A DNA stretch of 64,000 nucleotides, from contig NZ_MWZD01000017.1 of the NCBI RefSeq assembly GCF_002982315.1, positions 682,001 through 746,000 of the forward strand, given 5' to 3'. This document shows, one piece after another, positions 28,474-36,669 of this stretch. The notes under the pieces were generated by a model that was not told the DNA's origin, did not search any database, and was given only the letters and a program-made list of their open reading frames with translations. A program made the position numbers and the translations under genes. Source of the stretch: Leucobacter massiliensis (GTDB lineage: Bacteria; Actinomycetota; Actinomycetes; Actinomycetales; Microbacteriaceae). Each line of letters opens with the position of its first letter. Within the stretch, counting starts at the first letter, position 1.

Positions 28474-29378
28474 TGGATACCTTCGTCCAGATCCTGATCT
28501 CCGGCATCGCGCTGGGCTTCCTCTACGCCCTCGTGTCGCTGAGCTTCGTGGTGCTGCTGAAGGCGACCGGGCACTTCAATCTGCTGCCCGGCTCCTTCGT
28601 GCTGCTGGGGGCCTACTCGCTCTACCAGCTCCACCAGAACATGGGCCTCAACTTCTGGCTCGCCCTGCTCCTCGCCATCGTCATCGTCGCCGCGCTCGGC
28701 CTCGTGATCCACACCCTCATCTTCCAGCGCATCGACCGCACCGCCGACCAGCACGCCGCGGGTCTCGCGATCCTGCTCGTGACGATCGGCGTGCTCAGCC
28801 TCAGCCAGGCGACCGCGGTGTCCAGCTGGGGAGCCGAGGTGCTCCTGCTCGGCGATCCTTGGGGGCTCAGCACCTTCCGGCCGGGCGGCATCAGCGTCTC
28901 CGCACGCGATGTGTGGGTGATCGGGCTCGGCCTGCTCGTGCTCGCGATCTTCTGGGTCGTGATGCAGCACACGCGCATCGGCATCGGCATGCGGGCGCTC
29001 GCGAGCGACCACCAGGCGGCGTTCGTGCAGGGCATCAGCCCCCGCCGGGTGGCCCCCTACGCCTGGCTCATGAGCTCCGGCGCGGCGGTCACCGCCGGCG
29101 TGCTGATGGCGACGGAGGCCGGAGGCGGGCTGCGGCCCACGCTCGACGTGGTGGCATTCACCGCCCTCCCCGCGCTCATCCTCGGCGGCATCCGGTCCCT
29201 GCCGGGCTGCGTGGCCGGCGGCCTCCTGCTCGGGATCGTGCAGCAGCTCGCCGCGGGCTACGCTCCCGCGAGCTTCGGACAGCACTTCGCGACGGTGCTG
29301 CCCTGGATCATCATGATCGTCGTGCTTCTCGTCCGCCCCAGTGGCCTCTTCGCCACACGAGAGTTCCGGAGGGCCTGA
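28473..29378 (+). CDS. livH: Branched-chain-type ABC transporter permease (LivH type)
   Basis: The protein has 301 residues and about eight membrane segments. The LivH signature appears at the N-terminus (ISGIALGFLYALVSLSFVVLLKATGHFNLLPGSFVLLGAY) and in the coupling region RIGIGMRALASDHQAAFVQGI. The C-terminal part, VAFTALPALILGGIRSLPGCVAGG, is typical. It makes the membrane channel with LivM, which starts after a single base. In the family it transports branched-chain amino acids, amides, urea or aromatic acids. The segment ATGHFNLLPGSF is where the usual FAHGE/N motif of amino-acid transporters would lie, so the ligand may be different. Confidence 0.9.
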   Translation: MDTFVQILISGIALGFLYALVSLSFVVLLKATGHFNLLPGSFVLLGAYSLYQLHQNMGLNFWLALLLAIVIVAALGLVIHTLIFQRIDRTADQHAAGLAILLVTIGVLSLSQATAVSSWGAEVLLLGDPWGLSTFRPGGISVSARDVWVIGLGLLVLAIFWVVMQHTRIGIGMRALASDHQAAFVQGISPRRVAPYAWLMSSGAAVTAGVLMATEAGGGLRPTLDVVAFTALPALILGGIRSLPGCVAGGLLLGIVQQLAAGYAPASFGQHFATVLPWIIMIVVLLVRPSGLFATREFRRA

Positions 29379-29379
29379 C

Positions 29380-30552
29380 ATGTCCCAGACCAGTTACGCG
29401 AGCACCGGCGCACTGCGCACGCAGGGCGCGTTCGACGCGCGGATCCGGCGGGAGGTCCGGCTCTTCCGGGGGCCCGTCACCCGCCTCGGGGCGCTGCTGC
29501 TCGTCGCGCTCGCGGTGGTGCTCCCGCTGAGCACCGCCGACTCCTTCCTGCTGTCCCTGGGGATCACGGTCGGGCTCTTCTCGATCGCCGCGATCGGCCT
29601 GAACGTGGTCAACGGCTACGCCGGGCAGATCAACATGGGGCAGCCGTTCTTCCTCGCGGTAGGCGCGTTCACCGCCGTCGGCTTCGGCTCGATCATGGAC
29701 CTGCCGCTGCCCGTCTGGCTGCTCGCCGTCGTCATCGTCGGCGCGCTCGCCGGAGTGCTCGTGGCGCCCCTGGCCCTGCGCCTGAAAGGCGTCTACCAGA
29801 TCGTGCTCAGCCTCGGCCTGATCTTCATCGGCCAGTACATCTTCGTGAACTGGAGCGATCTCACCGGCGGCGTGAGCGGTCGCAGGGCGCCCCTCAACCT
29901 CTCGCTCGGCGGCCTCGACTTCGCCGCCCTCCGGATCGGTGGCATGGAGTACAGCTACCACCAGGGGCTCTTCATGCTGGTGTGGCTCTTCGTGGCGCTC
30001 TGCATGCTCATCGTGCACCTGCTCATGAAGTCCCCGGCCGGCCGCGCCGTGGTCGCGCTGCGGGACTCGGAGCTGGCAGCCCGGGTCGCCGGGGTCAATC
30101 CGTCGCGGAGCATGGTGGGCGTCTTCGCCGTGTCGAGCGCGATGGGGGCGCTCGGCGGGGCCTTCTACGTTGCTCAGCTGCGATTCGTGAGCCCCGAGCA
30201 GTTCAACCTGGCGATGGGACTGAACTTCATCATCATCGTCACGGTCGGCGGCCTCGCCACGGCCTGGGGCCCCGTCCTGGGCAGCCTCGTGATCTGCTCC
30301 ATCCCGGTGCTCGCGACGCGCTACGCGGACGTCATCCCCTTCTTGAAGGCGGACTCCTCGACTCCCGACGGCACGTGGGGCATCCCGGTCGGTCAGTTCC
30401 CCGTGGTGATCTACGGCCTGCTGCTGGTGCTCATCCTGATGTTCGAACCGCGCGGCCTCACCCACCTCATCGCCGTGGGATGCAGATCGATCTGGCGGAG
30501 GGTGCGGGGCCGGCCGCGGAACGGCTCGGGCGCACCGGCGGCCGGCGCCTAG
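29380..30552 (+). CDS. livM: Branched-chain-type ABC transporter permease (LivM type)
   Basis: The protein has 390 residues and about nine or ten membrane segments. NVVNGYAGQINMGQPFFLAVGAF is the LivM hallmark. The coupling loop is MKSPAGRAVVALRDSELAARVAGVNP, and GLNFIIIVTVGGLATAWGPVLGSL is in the C-terminal half. The ATG at 29380, one base after the livH stop, is chosen over an in-frame ATG at 29341 that lies inside livH. It completes the LivKFGHM importer. The activator gene follows 59 bases later without a visible terminator, so it may be cotranscribed. Confidence 0.9.
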   Translation: MSQTSYASTGALRTQGAFDARIRREVRLFRGPVTRLGALLLVALAVVLPLSTADSFLLSLGITVGLFSIAAIGLNVVNGYAGQINMGQPFFLAVGAFTAVGFGSIMDLPLPVWLLAVVIVGALAGVLVAPLALRLKGVYQIVLSLGLIFIGQYIFVNWSDLTGGVSGRRAPLNLSLGGLDFAALRIGGMEYSYHQGLFMLVWLFVALCMLIVHLLMKSPAGRAVVALRDSELAARVAGVNPSRSMVGVFAVSSAMGALGGAFYVAQLRFVSPEQFNLAMGLNFIIIVTVGGLATAWGPVLGSLVICSIPVLATRYADVIPFLKADSSTPDGTWGIPVGQFPVVIYGLLLVLILMFEPRGLTHLIAVGCRSIWRRVRGRPRNGSGAPAAGA

Positions 30553-30611
30553 AATCGAGGAGCCCGCAGACGATGGAGCGCGGGCGGCATCGTGTCCACG
30601 AGGGGGTAGAC

Positions 30612-32402
30612 ATGGGATCAACGGCACTGGCGACGGCCGCGCCGCCGGGGGTGACGCTGCGGTTCGACGCGGACCGGCGCAGGCGAGTCGCCGCGGAGCG
30701 CGAAGCGTTCCTGAGAGGCGGGCCGGATGCGGGGAGCCCGCGGAGGGCGACGGACCGGAGCATCATCTCCTCCGAGATCTTCAACTCCTGGCTGCGCTCC
30801 AGCGAGCTGGGCGTCGACCCCTCACGGGCGGAGGTGCCCAGCCTGGTGCCGGGCGCCTCCCGCGCGCGGCGACTCTCCGAGGCGGCGACGCCCGTGCTGC
30901 GGGCATTCGGCGAGCGCAGCCGCGGCTCCGAGGCCTGGGCGATGCTCCTGGATCGCGACTGCGTGCAGGTCGCCCCGACCGTCGGCGACGAGCAGCTGGT
31001 GCGCGCGGGGCTCGCGCGCGGCGGCGGCGTGGGCGCGACGTTCCGGGAGGCCCTCGTCGGCACGAACGGGGCGGGCATCTCGGCCGAGCGCCTCGAGAGC
31101 TTCCTGGTCGTGGGCGAGGAACACTACCGCGAGGCGGAGCAGGGGCTCGTCACGGTCGGCGCCCCGCTCCGGGACCCTTTCGGCCGTCTCACCGGCTTCC
31201 TGGTGATGTGCCAGCGCGTGCGCATGTCGAACCACCTGATCGTGCCCTACACCCAGAGCATCGCGGACGCCGTCGAGGAGCGGCTGACCGAGGCCGTCGA
31301 CGCCGACGAGCGCGCGCTGTTCGAGGCCTTCTCGCGGCACTCCCGGCGGCCCTCCCTGCCGGTGCTCGGCGTCAGCGAGCAGCTGTTCGTCGCCAACAAC
31401 GCCGCCCAGCAGCTCGCGCGCGGCCAGGCGGACGGTGAGGCGCTGCGGGCCACTGCCCTCGACGCCGTGCGCGAGGGCGCCACGCGCACGGTGCGCGTCT
31501 CCCTCGGCGGCGAGGAGTTCCGTGCGCACTGCCGTTCCGTGGAACTCTCGCGGGGCCGCTTCGGCGCCGTCGTCTCCCTCCGCCGCGCCGCCCGCGCCGC
31601 CCGGGAAGGCGCACCGGGCGGCCCCGCAGGGGGCTCCGGTGCCGCGGACCCGGGTTCCGCCACCCCGGCCGACCCGGTCGAGCGGGCCGTGGCGCTCGGG
31701 CTCCCCGCCCTGGTCACGGGCGAGCGGGGCTGCGGGCGGGCGCACCGGATCCGCCTCGCGGCGCACCCCGCCGAGCTGGAGGCCGGTAGCGCCGAGGCGG
31801 ATCGGGCCGACTGGCTTGCGCGCCTGCGCGCCCTCACCTCGTCCGGCCGCGTGCTGATCCGCAACATCGACGTGCTGCACCCCGAGTTCCGGCCGCGAGT
31901 GCTCGAGCTCGTGCGCGCCAGCCCCCACTGGGTGGGCGCCACGGCGGCGGCCCCCGCGCCGCAGTGGAGCGAGACCTTCCCGGTGAATGTGCAGCTCGAG
32001 CCGCTGCGCGAACGCGGCGCCGAGTTCTCGGAGCTGGTGCGCTCGGTGATGCGCGAGCTCGGCGCGGCCCAGGTGCGCGTCTCGGCGGAGGCGATGAGCG
32101 TGCTCGCGAAGCACCCGTGGCCGGGCAACATCGCCCAGCTGCGGCGGGTGCTCGCGACGGCGCTCGTCGCGGTGCGCGGCGACGCGGTCACCGTGAACGA
32201 GCTGCCGCGGGAGATGGCGGGCAGCGGCCGTCGCCCGGGCGGCGAGGGCCTCCTGCAGCGCACCGAGCGGGAGCTGATCTTCGAGGCGCTGCAGGCGGCG
32301 AACTGGAATCGCGAGGAGGCCGCCCTGGCGCTCGGCATCTCGCGCGCCACCATGTACCGCCGGATCCGCCAGTTCGGCTTCCAGCTGCGCAGCAGCCGCT
32401 GA
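30612..32402 (+). CDS. AcoR-like transcriptional activator with degenerate AAA+ region and Fis-type HTH
   Basis: The protein has 596 residues. The N-terminal half (about 40-250) resembles the GAF sensor region of AcoR-type regulators (SWLRSSELGVDPS, VGATFREALVGTNGAG, VGAPLRDPFGRLTGFLVM). The middle has only remnants of an AAA+ domain: GERGCGRAH near residue 369 stands where Walker A should be (Lys replaced by Arg) and no GAFTGA loop is present. The C-terminal Fis-type helix-turn-helix is intact (EEAALALGISRATMYRRIRQFGF). HPWPGNIAQLRRVL is the usual segment before it. No sigma-54 is expected in this group of bacteria, so it must act with a sigma-70-type polymerase. It is the last gene of the monooxygenase operon and the best candidate to bind GTCTCA-N3-TGAGAC. 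Its inducer is unknown. Confidence 0.82.
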   Translation: MGSTALATAAPPGVTLRFDADRRRRVAAEREAFLRGGPDAGSPRRATDRSIISSEIFNSWLRSSELGVDPSRAEVPSLVPGASRARRLSEAATPVLRAFGERSRGSEAWAMLLDRDCVQVAPTVGDEQLVRAGLARGGGVGATFREALVGTNGAGISAERLESFLVVGEEHYREAEQGLVTVGAPLRDPFGRLTGFLVMCQRVRMSNHLIVPYTQSIADAVEERLTEAVDADERALFEAFSRHSRRPSLPVLGVSEQLFVANNAAQQLARGQADGEALRATALDAVREGATRTVRVSLGGEEFRAHCRSVELSRGRFGAVVSLRRAARAAREGAPGGPAGGSGAADPGSATPADPVERAVALGLPALVTGERGCGRAHRIRLAAHPAELEAGSAEADRADWLARLRALTSSGRVLIRNIDVLHPEFRPRVLELVRASPHWVGATAAAPAPQWSETFPVNVQLEPLRERGAEFSELVRSVMRELGAAQVRVSAEAMSVLAKHPWPGNIAQLRRVLATALVAVRGDAVTVNELPREMAGSGRRPGGEGLLQRTERELIFEALQAANWNREEAALALGISRATMYRRIRQFGFQLRSSR

Positions 32403-32421
32403 CCCGGCGCGCACGCCGCAG

Positions 32422-32440
32422 GGCGCACTCCGGGTGCGCC
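32422..32440. terminator. Small hairpin between convergent genes
   Basis: GGCGCAC (32422-32428) and GTGCGCC (32434-32440) pair with a five-base loop in the 73-base gap between the activator gene and the convergent reductase fusion. It could terminate in either direction. Confidence 0.45.
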
Positions 32441-32475
32441 GGGAGGAGCGCCAGGGGTCGCGCCCGGCACCCCGC

Positions 32476-33648
32476 CTACACCTGGCCGCCGTTGGCGGCG
32501 ATGATCCGCTTCGCGCCCGCCTTCACGAAGGCCACCTGCTCGCGCACCACGGCCTGTGCTGCCGCCGTGTCGCGCGCCTCGACGGCGGCGACGAGCCGCG
32601 GCACGAAGCTCGGGCCGAGTTGCTGCGCCCAGTCCTCGGGCTCGTAGGTCTCGCGCCAGACCGTCATCACGTTGAGTGCGCGGTAGCCGCTCGTGAGCTG
32701 CTTCGACCCCGCGAGGTCGACGATCGCGGCGTGGAAGTCGAGGTTGAGGTCGAGGAACTCGTCGAGCACCTCCGGCGAGTCGGGCACGAGCTCGATCACC
32801 TGCTCACCGAGGCGGGCGATGTGGCGCAGCTCCTCCTCGGAGGCGTCCGCGAGGTAGCGCTCGAGCACGCCCGTCTCGATCGTCGCGCGCCGGTCGTAGA
32901 GCTGGTCGACGAGCTCGCTCGTCATCGGCGCGGGCTCGTGCCGGCCCCCGTCGACCGCGCGCACCAGCGACTCGGTCGCGAGCCGGATGAGCGCGTTGTC
33001 GACGAGCGCCGGCTCGATCCGCAGCTCCGCGGCGAGCGCCTCCACCTCGATCGTCTCGTGCAGCGGCGTGCGGCGACGCAGCACCCAGTCCCGCGCCCCC
33101 TCATAGGCCGCGGTCTCGAGCGCGCGTTCGAGATTCCCGAAGGCCCCCCGGTAGTAGGCGAGCGGCTCGCCGTCGCGCGCCTCGGCGGCGAGCACCCGGC
33201 CCAGGAAGATCGTGTGCGTGCCCCCCACCGCCGTCTCCTCCACCACGCACTCGATCGAGGCGAGGGTGTCGTCGAGCAGGGGCAGGCCGTGCTCACTCAG
33301 GTGGTGGCCGAAGCCGGCGAACTTGTCGTCGCCCTTGCGGGCGAAGGCCCGCGCGAGCTCGCCCTGCCGGGAGGTGAGGATGTTGATCGCGTAGCGGCCC
33401 GCCCGCGACACCGCGTCGTGCGTCGCGCTGGAGCGGTTGAGGCAGATGAGCATCATCGGCGGTTCGGCCGAGAGCGAGGAGACGGCGGAGACCGTGGTGC
33501 CGTAGCTGCGCTCGCCGTCGGCGGTGGTGATCACGGTGACCCCGGAGGCGAAGTGGCCGACGACGGTGCGGAACACGTTCTCGTCGACCACGGGAAACCC
33601 CAGATCGATGCCGTACCTCAGGGCGGACTCACTCGGAGCGGTCATCAT
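32476..33648 (-). CDS. Flavin reductase fused to a GntR-type wHTH-like and FCD domain
   Basis: The protein has 390 residues. Residues about 20-180 are a HpaC/RutF-like flavin reductase (FRTVVGHFASGVTVITT, SLSAEPPMMLICLNRSSATHDAV, FAINIL-type core, HTIFLGRVLAAEARDGEPL). From about 183 a winged-helix-like segment (IEVEALAAELRIEPALVDNAL) lacks the usual SRTPVREAL recognition helix. Residues about 250-385 form an FCD ligand-binding domain (LYDRRATIETGVLERYL, LDLNLDFHAAIVDLAGS). The reductase part would supply reduced flavin to the two LLM monooxygenases. The FCD part may sense the substrate and tune reductase activity, as C-terminal domains do in the C1 reductase of p-hydroxyphenylacetate hydroxylase, or bind DNA. 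A -10 TAGCTT (33685-33680) stands 24 bases from the shared palindrome. Confidence 0.85.
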   Translation of the reverse strand: MMTAPSESALRYGIDLGFPVVDENVFRTVVGHFASGVTVITTADGERSYGTTVSAVSSLSAEPPMMLICLNRSSATHDAVSRAGRYAINILTSRQGELARAFARKGDDKFAGFGHHLSEHGLPLLDDTLASIECVVEETAVGGTHTIFLGRVLAAEARDGEPLAYYRGAFGNLERALETAAYEGARDWVLRRRTPLHETIEVEALAAELRIEPALVDNALIRLATESLVRAVDGGRHEPAPMTSELVDQLYDRRATIETGVLERYLADASEEELRHIARLGEQVIELVPDSPEVLDEFLDLNLDFHAAIVDLAGSKQLTSGYRALNVMTVWRETYEPEDWAQQLGPSFVPRLVAAVEARDTAAAQAVVREQVAFVKAGAKRIIAANGGQV

Positions 33649-33679
33649 GCGTTCCTTCCTCGTCGAAGCATCACCGAAG

Positions 33680-33752
33680 AAGCTACGCCGCGAGCCGGTC
33701 CCGGGCGGGTCTCACAGTGAGACGCGCCGGGCCGGGCGGGCTCGGGCACACT
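33680..33752. promoter_or_regulatory. Divergent activator-controlled promoters for reductase fusion and SDR
   Basis: GTCTCA-CAG-TGAGAC (33709-33723) is a perfect palindrome identical in both arms to the one at 22389. On the minus strand TAGCTT (33685-33680) starts 24 bases from one edge. On the plus strand CACACT (33747-33752) starts 24 bases from the other edge. One symmetric site could therefore activate both divergent genes. Confidence 0.7.
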
Positions 33753-33807
33753 GGGGTGAGGGGCCCGCGGTGCGACGGCGGGCGGAAGCGATCGAGGAGG
33801 ATCAGGC

Positions 33808-34719
33808 GTGCGGGACTTCACAGGACGGGTGGCTTTCATCACTGGCGGTGCCTCCGGCGTCGGCTTCGGCCAGGCGGAGGTGTTCGGACGCCTCGGCTGC
33901 CGCATCGCGATCGCCGACGTCCGGCCGGAGATGCTCGAGCGGGCCGCGGGCGAGCTGTCGGCGGCGGGCATCGAGGTGCACCCGGTGCCGCTCGACGTGC
34001 GCGATCGCGGCGCGTGGACGGCAGCCGTCGACTCCGTGGAGGACCGCTTCGGCGATCCCGTCACGCTGCTCTTCAACACCGCGGGCGTCAACGGCTTCGG
34101 CCGGCTCGACCGGGCCACCTTCGCGGACTTCGACTGGATCATGGGCGTCAATCTCGGCGGCGTGATCAACGGGATCGCCACGGTGCTGCCGCGCATGCTC
34201 GCGGCCGGCCGCGGCGGCCACATCGCCTCCGTCGCCTCGATGGCCGGCTTCCAGGGGAGCCCGGTGGCCGGCATCTACGCCGCCTCGAAGGCCGCGGTGA
34301 TCAACCTGATGGAGAGCTACGCGCTCGAGCTCCCGCCGCAGGGCGTCGGGGTCTCCGTCGTGTGCCCGGCGAGCGTGCGGAGCGGCATCGCGCACACGCT
34401 CGACAGCCGGCCGGACGAGTTCGCCGAGGGGTCGAGCTTCACCGACTCGCCCGAGTTCGTCGCACTGCAGGACGAGCTCTACCGGGGCGGCATGGACCCC
34501 GTCGAGCTCGCCGAGCACCTGCGCTCGGCGATCGAGCACGAGCGCTTCTGGGTGCTGCCCTTCACGGAGACCCGCGAGGGGCTGCGCGAGCACTTCGACT
34601 CCGTGCTTGCCGGTTACGACGCCTACGACGTCGACCCGGAGGCCGCGCGGGAGCGGGCGGAGGCCCTGGTGGCCTACCGCGCCCGCGCGGCCGCGCTGCG
34701 CGGTGCACAGCAGGGCTGA
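33808..34719 (+). CDS. Short-chain dehydrogenase/reductase
   Basis: The protein has 303 residues and is a classical SDR with a C-terminal extension of about 45 residues. Motifs are TGGASGVGFG (cofactor loop, about residue 13), IADVR after strand two (acidic residue, NAD preference), NTAGVNG, catalytic Ser in SVASMAGF and YAASKAAVI with Tyr and Lys. GTG start at 33808 with GAGGA upstream. It is divergent from the flavin-reductase fusion and shares its palindromic control site, so it belongs to the same regulon as the monooxygenases. Oxidation of an alcohol or diol intermediate is likely; the substrate is unknown. Confidence 0.87.
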   Translation: MRDFTGRVAFITGGASGVGFGQAEVFGRLGCRIAIADVRPEMLERAAGELSAAGIEVHPVPLDVRDRGAWTAAVDSVEDRFGDPVTLLFNTAGVNGFGRLDRATFADFDWIMGVNLGGVINGIATVLPRMLAAGRGGHIASVASMAGFQGSPVAGIYAASKAAVINLMESYALELPPQGVGVSVVCPASVRSGIAHTLDSRPDEFAEGSSFTDSPEFVALQDELYRGGMDPVELAEHLRSAIEHERFWVLPFTETREGLREHFDSVLAGYDAYDVDPEAARERAEALVAYRARAAALRGAQQG

Positions 34720-35214
34720 CTAGCGCCCGGTGAGCAGCATGTCGGCGAAGGCGGCGACGCGCAGCCGGAGCGCGTCGATGCGCGCGGCGCGCGCCGCGTC
34801 CTGGTCGAAGCCGTCGTAGGGCAGCGGCGGGTCGTTGCGGACGTTCCACGAGCACTCGAAGCGGCGGCAGATGAGGGTGCCGACCGTGTTGCCGCGGCGG
34901 CCGGACTCGCCGACCCGGCGAGCGCTGAAGAACGCGACCTCGGCGAGGGTGCGGTGGTCGCGGCACCACTCGCAGATCTGGGGCCCTGCCGGCTGGGCGT
35001 CGCCGAGCCGCAGCATGACGCCGATCGGCTTGCCGTCCAGCGCGGGCAGCACCACGTAGGCGCGCTTGGCGAACTTGGGGTCGTGCCAGCCGAGGTAGTC
35101 GAGATCGGCCCACGGGCGGGTCTCCAGATCGGCGGGGAGGCCGGCCGAGGCGACCTCCTTGCGCGAGGCGTTGACGAAGCAGCGGCGGATGGTGGATTCG
35201 GTGAGTTCGAGCAT
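34720..35214 (-). CDS. FBP domain protein (EF-G-binding treble-clef zinc finger)
   Basis: The protein has 164 residues and matches the FusB/FBP C-terminal zinc-finger family (FBP_C). Cys81, Cys84, Cys116 and Cys121 (CEWC and CRRFEC) should bind zinc. SWADLDYLGWHDP-like sequence (PWADLDYLGWHDPKFAKRAY) and GVMLRL are typical. FusB proteins bind elongation factor G and rescue fusidic-acid-stalled ribosomes. Actinobacterial members are widespread, mostly uncharacterised, and need not confer resistance. The ATG at 35214 begins directly at the conserved LTESTIRRCFVNASRKE. It is convergent with the SDR gene, starting immediately after it, and has no functional link to its neighbours. Confidence 0.8.
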   Translation of the reverse strand: MLELTESTIRRCFVNASRKEVASAGLPADLETRPWADLDYLGWHDPKFAKRAYVVLPALDGKPIGVMLRLGDAQPAGPQICEWCRDHRTLAEVAFFSARRVGESGRRGNTVGTLICRRFECSWNVRNDPPLPYDGFDQDAARAARIDALRLRVAAFADMLLTGR

Positions 35215-35483
35215 GAGGCTTCCCGGAGTCGGGGGCGCGGGGACGGGCCGTCGGAACGGGCACGCGCGGCGTGCCTCGCGGCTCGCGCGCCGGAGTGGAT
35301 GTGGTGTCGTCTCGTGCGTCCGCGATGCCGGCGGACGCGCCTCATGCCTCGACGGCGGAAGACCCGCCGCCGACCTCCTCACGCCCGGAGGCAGGGAACA
35401 GCGTACTCATCACGCGAAGAATGCTACCACCGCCGAAGTCAAGCCCCTCCCCGCCGCAGCCGGCGACGCCCTAGCCTCGGGGC

Positions 35484-35900
35484 ATGACTCAGCACGCCCA
35501 CGGAACCACCGCATCGGCCATCCGTCTCGCCGCGACCGGAGCGATCGCGCTCGTCGGCCTCGCGGGTGCCTCCGCCTGCACCCAAGCGGTCCCGAGCGAG
35601 GGCTCTGGCGAAGTGCAGGACATGAAGGAGGTCGGCCAGGGGATCGCGGAGCAGATCGAGATCAACCTCCGCGACGCCGGAGACGCGGTGCCCGAGGGGA
35701 GTCCCGTCCGCGACATCGACGAGGTGGAGAACGTTGCGGCCGACAGCGTCCGCGTCGTGACGAGCGAGACGCTCACCGACGCCGAGCGCGAGCGGCTCGT
35801 GGACGACGTCTTCCGCTACGGCGCCGAGGACATCGACGCGCTGCGCGTCGTGCAGGTGGTCGACGGCTCGGGCGAGGAGACCCTGCACGAGCGGTCCTGA
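35484..35900 (+). CDS. Putative exported protein or lipoprotein of unknown function
   Basis: The protein has 138 residues. The N-terminus has a short charged part and a hydrophobic stretch (AIRLAATGAIALVGLAGASAC), followed by Cys32, so it may be a lipoprotein, though the lipobox is imperfect. The rest is acidic (pairs of D and E), with no recognised domain. TAGCCT (35472-35477) lies six bases before the ATG, so the transcript is probably leaderless. There is no informative neighbour: the FBP gene is divergent and the TetR gene follows 115 bases later. Function unknown. Confidence 0.65.
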   Translation: MTQHAHGTTASAIRLAATGAIALVGLAGASACTQAVPSEGSGEVQDMKEVGQGIAEQIEINLRDAGDAVPEGSPVRDIDEVENVAADSVRVVTSETLTDAERERLVDDVFRYGAEDIDALRVVQVVDGSGEETLHERS

Positions 35901-36015
35901 GGGGCGAAGCGCTCGCCGGGCCGGCTCTCCGCCGATGCGGCCGCGCCCGCTGCGGAGCCTGTCTCCGTGCCGGCGGATACACTGGCAGCGGGTCCCGAGG
36001 CCGGCAGGAGGCGAG

Positions 36016-36669
36016 ATGAGCGAGGAGAGCGCTCCGAAGCGCGCACGCCTGGACCGGCGGGTCATCGTCGACGCGATCCTCCGCCTCGCGCGCGAGGAGC
36101 CGCACGCGCGGGTCACCTTCAAGCGCCTCGGCGAGGCCCTCGGCGTCGACGCCACAGCCATGTACCGCCACTTCCGCAACAAGGAGGAGCTGACCCGGGC
36201 CGCGCTCGACCGTCTCAGCGCCATCGCCGTCGCCGAGGCGGAGGCGAGCGGGGGAGGGTGGCGGGAGCGGCTGGAGGCGCACCTGCTGCGCATCGCGGAG
36301 CTGAGCCTCGAGCACCCCTCGATCGCCGCCGAGGGGGCCATCCTCGATCCGGCCGGCCCCGGCGACGTGGCGGGGGACGAGTTCGTGCTCGCCCGCCTCA
36401 GCGAGGCCGGTCTCGACGGCGCCGAGCTGATCCGCGCCTACGCCGCGGTCTCGGGCTTCGCCCTCGCCCAGTCCGCGGCGATGGCCCAGGAGGTCATGGC
36501 GCGCCGGGGCGCCGCCCGCGACGGCTCCATCCCGTGGATCAGCGGCTTCGGCTCGGTCGAGCTGAGCGATTTCCCGCTCGTCAGCCGGCACCGCGACGCG
36601 CTGCTCGCGATCGACGGCATGGCGGTCTATCGTGCGGGGGTCTCCGCCATCCTCGACTCCGTGGCGTAG
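36016..36669 (+). CDS. TetR-family transcriptional regulator
   Basis: The protein has 217 residues. The N-terminal TetR helix-turn-helix is clear (about residues 10-60: VIVDAILRLAREEP, VTFKRLGEALGVDATAMYRHFRNKEEL). The C-terminal ligand domain is of the TetR_C type but not assignable. The start ATG has GGAGG seven bases upstream; TACACT (35978-35983) is a possible -10. No obvious target lies beside it: an exported protein gene is upstream and an M20 peptidase downstream, both on the same strand. It may control distant genes. Confidence 0.85.
   Translation: MSEESAPKRARLDRRVIVDAILRLAREEPHARVTFKRLGEALGVDATAMYRHFRNKEELTRAALDRLSAIAVAEAEASGGGWRERLEAHLLRIAELSLEHPSIAAEGAILDPAGPGDVAGDEFVLARLSEAGLDGAELIRAYAAVSGFALAQSAAMAQEVMARRGAARDGSIPWISGFGSVELSDFPLVSRHRDALLAIDGMAVYRAGVSAILDSVA

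Noticed and set aside
30612..32402. Sigma-54-dependent activation of the island
   Set aside because: The AAA+ motifs are decayed and no -24/-12 promoter was seen. The target promoters have -10-like hexamers at fixed distance from the palindrome.
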